DNA of 64,000 nucleotides from the NCBI RefSeq assembly GCF_000382405.1, contig NZ_KB908269.1, forward strand, positions 1 through 64,000, read 5' to 3'. The position numbers and the translations under genes are program-made. Under the pieces are notes generated by a model that did no database searches, was not told the DNA's origin, and saw nothing but the letters and a program-made list of their open reading frames with translations. Within the stretch, counting starts at the first letter, position 1. Each line of letters begins with the position of its first letter. This DNA comes from Mycobacterium sp. 141. Its GTDB lineage: Bacteria; Actinomycetota; Actinomycetes; Mycobacteriales; Mycobacteriaceae. Below, one piece after another: positions 57,689 through 64,000 of this stretch.

Positions 57689-58690
57689 TCAGGCGGTCGG
57701 AGTGGCACCGAGCACGCGCTGCAGGTCAGGCTTCATGGCCTGCAGCTGCTGGCCCCAGTAAACCCAGGCGTGCGTGCCGCTCTGCGGGAAGTTGAACACC
57801 GCGTTCTTGCCGCCCGCGGCGATGTACTTCTCCTGGAACGTGGTGTTGGTCCGGCACAGGAAGCCCTCGAGGAACTTGGCCGGGACGTCGGTGCCACCGG
57901 AGTCGTTGGGCTTGCCGTTACCGCAGTAGATCCACAGGCGGGTGCCTTCGGCGGCGATCTTGGCGACGTTGACCGTCGGATCGTTGGCCTTCCAGGCCGG
58001 GTCGCTCGACGGGCCCCACATGTCCTCGGCCTTGTAGCCACCGGCGTCATTCATCGAGACCCCGATCAGCGTGGGCCACCAGCCCTCGGACGGGTTCAAG
58101 GTGCCCGACAACGATGCCGCGTAGATGAACTGCTCCGGGTGGTTCATCGCCAGGATCAGCGCCGCCGAACCGGCCATCGACAGACCGACGACGGCGCTAC
58201 CGGTCGGCTTGACGTCGCGGTTGGCCGCCAGCCAGGCCGGAAGCTCGCTCGTCAGGAAGGTTTCCCACTTGTAGGTCTTGCAGCCGCCGTCCTTGCTGCC
58301 GCACGCCGACTTGTACCAGTCCGTGTAGAAGCTGGACTGGCCACCGACGGGCATGACGACGGAGATGCCGGAGTTCAGGAACCACTCGAACGTCGGCAGC
58401 TCGATGTCCCAGCCACTGTTGTCCTCACGGGCGCGCATGCCGTCGAGTAGGTAAAGTGCGGGCGCACCCGGTCCACCGCTCTGGAATTCCACGCGGATGT
58501 CACGTCCCATCGCCGCCGATGGAACGTCGAGATACTCGACCGGCAGACCCGGGCGAGAGAAAGCCCCAGCAGTCGCCGAGCCACCCGCGACGCCGACCAG
58601 GCCAGGCAGCAGGGCCGCCACAGCGACCGCAACCGTCAGCCGGCGCGACAGACCTGCCGCTGCGCCGCGCATCTTCCCAACGAACTTCAT
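57689..58690 (-). CDS. fbpA: Mycolyltransferase antigen 85A (FbpA)
   Basis: A 333-residue secreted acyltransferase that moves mycolates from trehalose monomycolate to arabinogalactan and to a second trehalose monomycolate. The signal peptide (LTVAVAVAALLPGLVGVAGGSATAGA) is followed by FSRPGLPVEYLDVPSAAMGRDI, the conserved mature start. The serine nucleophile is in VVGLSMAGSAAL and the histidine in SGTHAWVYW. WYKSACGSKDGGCKTYKWE holds the disulfide and fibronectin-binding region. The ATG at 58690 has GGGAG about 5 nt upstream. A strong hairpin follows the stop. It could be another antigen 85 paralogue by sequence alone, but position fits Rv3804c. Confidence 0.94.
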   Translation of the reverse strand: MKFVGKMRGAAAGLSRRLTVAVAVAALLPGLVGVAGGSATAGAFSRPGLPVEYLDVPSAAMGRDIRVEFQSGGPGAPALYLLDGMRAREDNSGWDIELPTFEWFLNSGISVVMPVGGQSSFYTDWYKSACGSKDGGCKTYKWETFLTSELPAWLAANRDVKPTGSAVVGLSMAGSAALILAMNHPEQFIYAASLSGTLNPSEGWWPTLIGVSMNDAGGYKAEDMWGPSSDPAWKANDPTVNVAKIAAEGTRLWIYCGNGKPNDSGGTDVPAKFLEGFLCRTNTTFQEKYIAAGGKNAVFNFPQSGTHAWVYWGQQLQAMKPDLQRVLGATPTA

Positions 58691-58742
58691 CCTGCTCCCT
58701 AATCTCACTCATCTGTCCGTGTGCCGCACGCCGATTCGACCG

Positions 58743-58779
58743 ACGGTAAGCGGCTCACGTGCCCGTGTAGTCAACCACA
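58743..58779 (-). promoter_or_regulatory. Candidate fbpA promoter
   Basis: On the minus strand TTGACT (58769-58774) lies 20 nt before TACCGT (58743-58748), about 53 nt upstream of the fbpA start. The -35 part belongs to the element shared with fbpD. The spacer is 2-3 nt longer than usual. The remaining gap to aftB (58780-58987) shows nothing else. Confidence 0.4.
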
Positions 58780-58987
58780 CGACGGCCTATTTTTCGTTTT
58801 CAGCAGTTGTCTGCCCAGGTCAGAGCCTCGAAGGTCGAGGACGCGATCAAAGGCAGGCCATCGGGCACCGCAGCCGGAAGCACGGATGCCCGATTACGTA
58901 TCGGGCCATGGCGGCCTAGCGTTACCCAAACAGACGAACCCGCTTACGACCAAATCCGCGCCTTGCGGTATGGGCATCGTCAGACGG

Positions 58988-60919
58988 CTACGGACCGGTT
59001 GCAGGCATCCCGTCGTAGGGCGGGGTTTTGGTCGGCGGAGGCTGCAAGCCACACCGATTGAGCTCGTACAACGGCACCCGGTCGATCCGGTATCTGGTGA
59101 ATTCAAATGAATGCATCAGGTTCGACAGGAACCGCCGCGGCCCCATCTCGTCGCGCACAGAATTCAGCATCGCTTCGGTCTCCGGACACTCCAAGGCCAC
59201 TCCGGCCTCGGTGATCCAGTCCTCGTCGAGATAGGGCGGAATGTACGGGTGTTCCTTCAGGAACGGCCCCTCTGCCACGGCCCAATCCGGGAACAGGTTC
59301 TTGTCGTGGCCGATACGCCCGTCGGTCAGGCGCTGGGTATGCATCGCGAGCGGGTTTGCCAGCCCGATCTGATCGATGACCCTCACGTTGAGCCCGGTGT
59401 TCATGCTGACCATGCCGAGATTGGTGAAAAACACCGTGTGCGGCGGTGTCAGCGCCTTGCGAGCCGATGGCGAGATACCCGGCGGCGGAGGGATCGCGGG
59501 CACCACATCCCATTGGTCGTAGTTGCCGGCCGGCAGGAGCAGAGCGCCGTCAGGGGTGTTGTTGATCGCTGTCAGGACCGCCCGCATGCGTGGGTAGTCC
59601 AGATAGTCGGCCGCGGTCAGCGGATGCGCGTGACCGGTGGCCTGCGAGTAGAAGCGGCGTTCGTCGACGATCCCCGAATAGGTGACCCTGGTGGCGTCCG
59701 CACCGAGTCCCGGCGAATTGGCCGCCCAGATGGACCAGCCCACCACGGCTGCCCACAGCACGCTGGTGGCCGCAGCCAGCAGATAACCGGTCTCCCGGGT
59801 GAACTTGGTGCCGTCGGGCAGCACCACGGGGATCACTGCAACGGGGGCCAGCATGCAGAACACCGGCGCCAGCAACACGCGGCCATGCATGAAGTCGCCG
59901 CCCTGACGTATCCAGTACACGGCCTGCAGGAAACCGCTGAGAATCATGAAAGTGACGATGGCGGGCGGACTTTGGATGGTCCGCGGCAGCCAGCCGTAGC
60001 CGCGGGGCACCTGGCGCCGAACCCACCACGGCCTGGTCCGGGTGGCCAGCAGCACCGTCCCGAGGAGCACCAGCAGCACCGCGGGCACCCACAGCAGGTA
60101 AGGGTGGTTGAAGTTCGTCAGGTAGACGAAACCCTCGGCCCATTTGGATCCCGAGGCGTCCTTGGCCACCGCGGTGCCGGGCACCAGCAGACCGTAGTAG
60201 CCCATCCGGAAGATCTGATAGCCCACCGGCAGCAATCCGCCCGCGACGACGATCAGTGTCCGGCGGCGCCAGCCGCGCGCGGCCACCAGCATCATGATGA
60301 GTAGTCCGCCGCCGAGCAGCGCCAGTTCGGGACGGATCAGCACGCTCAGGCCCGCGACAAAAGCCAGCGACGCCTCGAAGACCGGGCCGGTGACGTTCTG
60401 CTGCGACCGCGGCTGATCGGGGTGTGCCCGCAGCGCCTGCGACCAACACACCATCATCCACCACAGCAAGCCGAGATAGGCCAGCGTCAAACCACTTTCG
60501 AGCCCCGAGGTGGCGAAGTCACGAGCCGGCGGGATCGCGATGTAAACCAGCGCACCGGCCGGCAGCACCAGCGCGCGACGGCCCTGCAGGCTGGGCGCAT
60601 AGAGCCGGCCGGTACCCAGCATGACCAACACCATGCCGAGCACGCTGAGCACCAGCGCCAGCGCCAGCACCACGTACTCCAGTCGCATCGGGCCACCGAT
60701 CCAGGCGCCCAGGGTCACCAGGTACGTCCACGCCGTCGAGGTATTGGTCTCCACGCGCTCCCCGGCGTTGAAGACCGGACCGTTGCCGGCCAACAGGTTT
60801 CGTACCGTGCGCAGCACGATCAGGCCGTCGTCGGCGATCCACCGGCGTTGCCAGGCACCCCAACCGAACAGCCCCGCGACCACCACGACACTGGTCCACA
60901 GGCTGATCCGCACCGACAT
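58988..60919 (-). CDS. aftB: Terminal beta-(1,2)-arabinofuranosyltransferase AftB
   Basis: A 643-residue GT-C enzyme that caps arabinan with beta-1,2-linked arabinose, the site of mycolate attachment. It begins with a membrane segment and then the acidic loop RRWIADDGLIVLRTVRNLLAGNG, with the catalytic-site Asp pair. About ten more membrane spans follow, then a C-terminal extracytoplasmic domain (WDVVPAIPPPPGISP, then LNVRVIDQIGLANPLAMHTQRL). The ATG at 60919 (MSVRISLWTS) matches the family start. The open frame upstream overlaps ubiA and is not supported. It lies 85 bp after ubiA on the same strand. Confidence 0.93.
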   Translation of the reverse strand: MSVRISLWTSVVVVAGLFGWGAWQRRWIADDGLIVLRTVRNLLAGNGPVFNAGERVETNTSTAWTYLVTLGAWIGGPMRLEYVVLALALVLSVLGMVLVMLGTGRLYAPSLQGRRALVLPAGALVYIAIPPARDFATSGLESGLTLAYLGLLWWMMVCWSQALRAHPDQPRSQQNVTGPVFEASLAFVAGLSVLIRPELALLGGGLLIMMLVAARGWRRRTLIVVAGGLLPVGYQIFRMGYYGLLVPGTAVAKDASGSKWAEGFVYLTNFNHPYLLWVPAVLLVLLGTVLLATRTRPWWVRRQVPRGYGWLPRTIQSPPAIVTFMILSGFLQAVYWIRQGGDFMHGRVLLAPVFCMLAPVAVIPVVLPDGTKFTRETGYLLAAATSVLWAAVVGWSIWAANSPGLGADATRVTYSGIVDERRFYSQATGHAHPLTAADYLDYPRMRAVLTAINNTPDGALLLPAGNYDQWDVVPAIPPPPGISPSARKALTPPHTVFFTNLGMVSMNTGLNVRVIDQIGLANPLAMHTQRLTDGRIGHDKNLFPDWAVAEGPFLKEHPYIPPYLDEDWITEAGVALECPETEAMLNSVRDEMGPRRFLSNLMHSFEFTRYRIDRVPLYELNRCGLQPPPTKTPPYDGMPATGP

Positions 60920-61004
60920 GTCGTACGGGAATGCCGGCGAGCGTTCGAATCGCTCGCCCAGGCCGACGGCCCGCAGCCGTAGGCCGAGCCCCCCGGTCGT
61001 CCGG

Positions 61005-61937
61005 TCAGCTGAAAGCGATGGCAGCACCGATGATCCCGATCCACGCCACGGCCAGCAGCTGCAGGACGCGGTCCCGCAGGGCGATCTCCTCCGGCTCGCC
61101 GGCGATGCCGCCATCGACGTCTACCGCGTAGCGCAGGATGGCGATCGTGAACGGAATCATCGAGATGGCGAACCACGACGACCCGACGACGCGGTCGCGT
61201 TCGAAGGCCCACAGTCCATAGCAGACCACCACCGCGGTGGCCGCCAACGTCCAGACGAAGCGCAGATACGTGGTGGTGTAGCTCTCCAGCGACTTGCGGA
61301 TCTTCGCGCCGGTACGTTCGGCCAGCTGCAGCTCGGCGTACCGCTTACCGGATGCCATGAACAACGAGCCGAATGCCATGACCAACAGGAACCACTGTGA
61401 CAGCGGGATACCGGTGGCCACGCCACCGGCGATGGCCCGGATCAGGAATCCCGACGAGACGATGCAGATGTCCAGCACCGCTTGGTGTTTCAGGCCGAAA
61501 CAGTAGGCCAGCTGGATACCCAGATAGATCGCCATCACCAGGGCCAAGTTCGGCGTCAGGGTCCAGGAGATGCCGAGCGACAGCACGGCCAAGACCACCG
61601 CGAGCCCGTAGGCGAGCCATTCGGGCACCACACCGGCCGCGATCGGCCGAAACCGTTTGGTGGGGTGCGCCCGGTCTGCCTCGACGTCACGGGCGTCGTT
61701 GATCAGGTAGATCGACGACGACGCCAGGCAGAACACCACGAACGCGATCGAGATCTTGTAGGTCAGGTCGGCGTAGTCGTAGTGGACGCCGCCGCCCAGC
61801 GCGGCCATCGGCGCGGCCAACACCAGGAGGTTCTTCACCCACTGGCGGGGGCGCATCGCCTTGACGGTACCGGTCACCACATTCTTCGGTGGGCCAGAAG
61901 TCGGCTGGGCTTCCTCACTCATCCGAGCTGTGCTCAT
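61005..61937 (-). CDS. ubiA: Decaprenylphosphate 5-phosphoribosyltransferase UbiA (DPPR synthase)
   Basis: A 310-residue UbiA-superfamily membrane enzyme (about nine helices) that transfers 5-phosphoribose from PRPP to decaprenyl phosphate, the first committed step to the arabinan donor. The metal-binding motif is LINDARDVEADRAHPTKRFRPIAAG (NDxxD). The second Asp-rich loop is YAVDVDGGIAGEPEEIALRDRVLQ. The ATG at 61937 overlaps the phosphatase stop in ATGA, with GGAG upstream. The ATG at 61922 (MSEEAQ) resembles starts in other species and may be the true one. Together with the next gene it supplies DprE1. Confidence 0.94.
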   Translation of the reverse strand: MSTARMSEEAQPTSGPPKNVVTGTVKAMRPRQWVKNLLVLAAPMAALGGGVHYDYADLTYKISIAFVVFCLASSSIYLINDARDVEADRAHPTKRFRPIAAGVVPEWLAYGLAVVLAVLSLGISWTLTPNLALVMAIYLGIQLAYCFGLKHQAVLDICIVSSGFLIRAIAGGVATGIPLSQWFLLVMAFGSLFMASGKRYAELQLAERTGAKIRKSLESYTTTYLRFVWTLAATAVVVCYGLWAFERDRVVGSSWFAISMIPFTIAILRYAVDVDGGIAGEPEEIALRDRVLQLLAVAWIGIIGAAIAFS

Positions 61938-62473
61938 CGCTCATCAGTCTCCTTCGACCCCAGAATCCCGGTCCACCGTTTACCGACTGCCTTCCCCACC
62001 AGGGCACCGACGACCACGCCGGTGAGCACGTCGGTCGGGTAGTGCACACCGAGCACCAGGCGCGACAGCGCCATCGGCGGCACCAGGACTGCGGGCAGCG
62101 GCAGACCGGTGGTCTCGGCCAGCAGCACCGCGGCCGCGGTCGTGGAGGTGGCGTGCGCCGACGGGAAGCTCAGCCGGCTCGGCGTACCCACGTTCACCGC
62201 GATGTCGGGGTGGTGCGGACGCTCGCGGCGGACCACTCGCTTGATCAGCACCGCGGCGGCGTGAGCCAAGAATGCCCCGACGCCCACCGCGATCCAGGAC
62301 CTGCGCTTCGACGGCTGCGCCAACGCACCTACCGCGGCCAGCCCGACCCAGCCCAAGCTGTGCTCCCCGAAGTGGGACAACGCACGGGCCCCGGCGAGTA
62401 CGCCGGGGCGGCCGGCCAGCGCCGACTGAACGGCTACCAGCACAGCGTCTTCGCCGCGCGGGGCATCGGTCAT
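61934..62473 (-). CDS. PAP2-superfamily membrane phosphatase (Rv3807c)
   Basis: A 179-residue membrane phosphatase with the three-part PAP2 signature: KRVVRRERP (KxxxxxxRP), PSAHATS (PSGH-like) and SRLVLGVHYPTD (SRxxxxxHxxxD). It is proposed to remove the 5-phosphate from decaprenylphosphoryl-5-phosphoribose made by UbiA, giving the DprE1 substrate. It overlaps ubiA by four bases and starts one base after the glfT2 stop, so glfT2-phosphatase-ubiA are tightly linked. The role follows the Rv3807c proposal and is not proven by sequence. Confidence 0.9.
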   Translation of the reverse strand: MTDAPRGEDAVLVAVQSALAGRPGVLAGARALSHFGEHSLGWVGLAAVGALAQPSKRRSWIAVGVGAFLAHAAAVLIKRVVRRERPHHPDIAVNVGTPSRLSFPSAHATSTTAAAVLLAETTGLPLPAVLVPPMALSRLVLGVHYPTDVLTGVVVGALVGKAVGKRWTGILGSKETDER

Positions 62474-62474
62474 G

Positions 62475-64000
62475 TCAGACCTTCTCGGCAGACTCGGTGA
62501 GCAGCACGCTCTCCCACTCCTGGGTACTCGTCAGCGCAGGCAACGCCTCGCGGTACACCTTGCGCAGCCGGTCGAACTGACGGGCCAACCGCATCTGCTG
62601 GCGCAGCGAAGCGCGCAGCAACGCAAACATTTTCGCGCGATCACGCTGCCGGTACACCACGCCGCGCCCGTCCGCGGTGGTGACGGTGACACCGTCGACC
62701 ATGCACAACGAGAACCAGCGGGCGTCCTGGGTCGCCACGTTGATCTGCGGCCGGACATGGGTTTCCGGATCGGCCTCGCGCAGCTGGTTCGCGACGCCGC
62801 GGACCAGCCGGATCGCGATCGCGGCCTTGGATACCGGGATACGCACCTTCTTGCGCTTCATATCCGATGCCGGCGGCAGCGCGGTGGCACCCGGCAGCAC
62901 CACGGCGTCTGGATACTGCGACCGCATCTTGCGGATGTCGGGCAGCGCCGATTCGAGGATCGAGAAGATGTGCTCGGGCCCGGCGAGGAAGTCCTCCATC
63001 GCCCGGTTCTGGATGGCGACCGTCGAATACTCAAGGCAGAGAAGGTGTTTGAACGTCGCCTTGAGATGGCTGGCCAGCAGCCCCCGTACATCGCCGTCCC
63101 AGTGCAGGGCCGCGACGACCAAGCGGTTGCGCAGGTGGAAGTACGCCTGCCAGTCGATCGCATCGTCCTTGTCGCTCCAGGCCATGTGCCAGATCGCGGC
63201 ACCGGGCAGGGTGACCGTGTGATAGCCGCGTTCGGCGGCACGCAGCCCGTACTCGACGTCGTCCCACTTGATGAACAGCGGTACCGGCTGGCCGAGCTCC
63301 TCGGCGACCTGCCGCGGGATCATGCACATCCACCAGCCGTTGAAGTCGACGTCGATCCGGCGGTGCAGCAGCTTGCTGCGCTCGGACTCGGTGTCGTCAA
63401 GGGCATACTTGGCGAAGTCGTGGTCGTACTCGGCGTTGGGCGCGGCCGACCACATGAAGTTCGCACGGTCGACCATCTCACCCATGATGTGCAGGTGGGA
63501 CGGCTCCTGCAGATTGAGCATCTGCCCACCGACCAGCGTCGGCTCCTTGGCGAACCGGTTCATCGCCAGGGCTCGCAGGATCGAATCCGGCTCGATGCGG
63601 ATGTCGTCGTCCATGAACAGGATCTGTTCACAGTCGGTGTTCTTCAGCGCCTCGTACATGACCCGGCTGTAGCCGCCCGAACCGCCGAGGTTCGGCTGGT
63701 TGTGGATCGAGAGCCGGTTGCCAAGGGCCGCCGCGGCCTTGTCGAACCCAGGATGGTCATTGGCCTTGCTGGTGCCCTGATCCGACACGATGACGGCACC
63801 GATCACGTCGTCGACCAGCGGATCCGAGGTGAGCGCGGCCAGGGCGTTGACGCAGTCCGAGGGCCGGTTGAAGGTCGGGATACCGACCGCGACGTTGGCC
63901 CGCCCGGGCGCGGCGGTCGGTGCGTACCAGCCGGCGCTGTGCACCGTCACCTTGGAGTCGGTGGTGATGTCGAACCAGATCCAGCCGCCGTCCTCGAACG
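62475..64000 (-). CDS. glfT2: Galactofuranosyltransferase GlfT2 (5' end beyond window)
   Basis: The C-terminal 508 residues or so of a bifunctional GT-A polymerase that builds most of galactan with alternating beta-1,5 and beta-1,6 links. The frame is open to the right edge, and the peptide there (WIWFDITTDSKVTVHSAGWY) belongs to the N-terminal domain, so an internal GTG at 63950 is not the start. Motifs are VGIPTFNRP, ILFMDDDIRIEP (metal-binding DDD), FIKWDDVEYGLRA (catalytic Asp) and IWHMAW (metal-site His). The full protein is about 637 residues in M. tuberculosis. The gene begins the phosphatase-ubiA-aftB run. Confidence 0.96.
   Translation of the reverse strand, partial: FEDGGWIWFDITTDSKVTVHSAGWYAPTAAPGRANVAVGIPTFNRPSDCVNALAALTSDPLVDDVIGAVIVSDQGTSKANDHPGFDKAAAALGNRLSIHNQPNLGGSGGYSRVMYEALKNTDCEQILFMDDDIRIEPDSILRALAMNRFAKEPTLVGGQMLNLQEPSHLHIMGEMVDRANFMWSAAPNAEYDHDFAKYALDDTESERSKLLHRRIDVDFNGWWMCMIPRQVAEELGQPVPLFIKWDDVEYGLRAAERGYHTVTLPGAAIWHMAWSDKDDAIDWQAYFHLRNRLVVAALHWDGDVRGLLASHLKATFKHLLCLEYSTVAIQNRAMEDFLAGPEHIFSILESALPDIRKMRSQYPDAVVLPGATALPPASDMKRKKVRIPVSKAAIAIRLVRGVANQLREADPETHVRPQINVATQDARWFSLCMVDGVTVTTADGRGVVYRQRDRAKMFALLRASLRQQMRLARQFDRLRKVYREALPALTSTQEWESVLLTESAEKV

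Overview
The window is high-GC actinobacterial DNA from a mycobacterium, most likely a fast-growing Mycolicibacterium-type species. The evidence is the gene order. From about 11 kb onward it follows the mycobacterial cell-wall locus known in M. tuberculosis as Rv3777 to Rv3808c, and the whole emb, pks13 and antigen 85 set is present. No database search was possible, so names rest on recognised motifs, lengths and synteny.

Layout. 1-700: tail of an IS1380-type transposase, tRNA-Arg(ACG) and tRNA-Ser(GCU). 0.8-3.4 kb: aromatic aminotransferase (pat/hisC2), a TIGR03086-type protein and echA21. 3.4-10.4 kb: accessory segment with an aldo/keto reductase and carboxymuconolactone decarboxylase-like pair, a divergent MmyB-type regulator, an enolase-superfamily enzyme, gene fragments and a 533-residue regulator that looks like a dead IS630 transposase fused to a GntR/FCD regulator. 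A 15-bp direct repeat brackets 5.9-10.4 kb. 10.5-13.4 kb: tRNA-Ser(UGA), a MarR regulator diverging from a quinone oxidoreductase, and a cysteine-desulfurase-fold protein without its lysine. 13.5-18.6 kb: the Rv3779-pafE-wzt-glfT1-wzm operon (lipid-linked galactan initiation and export, plus a proteasome activator). 18.6-22.3 kb: housekeeping and redox genes and a 13E12 relic.

22.3-40.6 kb: gtrA (Rv3789), dprE1, then an inserted furA-katG pair, then dprE2, aftA, embC, embA and embB. These make decaprenylphosphoryl-arabinose and build arabinan. The furA-katG insertion lies next to what looks like a start-plus-stop relic of a second dprE1. Two small secreted-protein genes lie antisense between embC and embA. 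40.6-45.6 kb: a DUF4331 protein, an RDD membrane protein pair, an OmpR-type two-component system, a proline-rich secreted peptide and a PucR relic. 45.7-64 kb, all minus strand: accD4, pks13, fadD32 (mycolate condensation), culp6, a DUF732 lipoprotein, fbpD, fbpA (mycolyl transfer), aftB, ubiA, a PAP2 phosphatase and glfT2 (cut by the window end).

The cell-wall genes form one pathway. UbiA and a phosphatase make decaprenyl-P-ribose, and DprE1/DprE2 epimerise it. GlfT1 and GlfT2 build galactan, Wzm/Wzt export it, and AftA, the Emb proteins and AftB add arabinan. FadD32-Pks13-AccD4 make mycolates that FbpA attaches.

Three themes recur. Many genes have a TANNNT -10 box 6-8 nt before the start codon, which suggests leaderless transcripts and helps choose starts. 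Short tandem repeats of 27-33 bp occur between genes and also in frame inside pks13 and glfT1. Several loci hold relics (IS1380, SDR-like, 13E12, PucR, dprE1).
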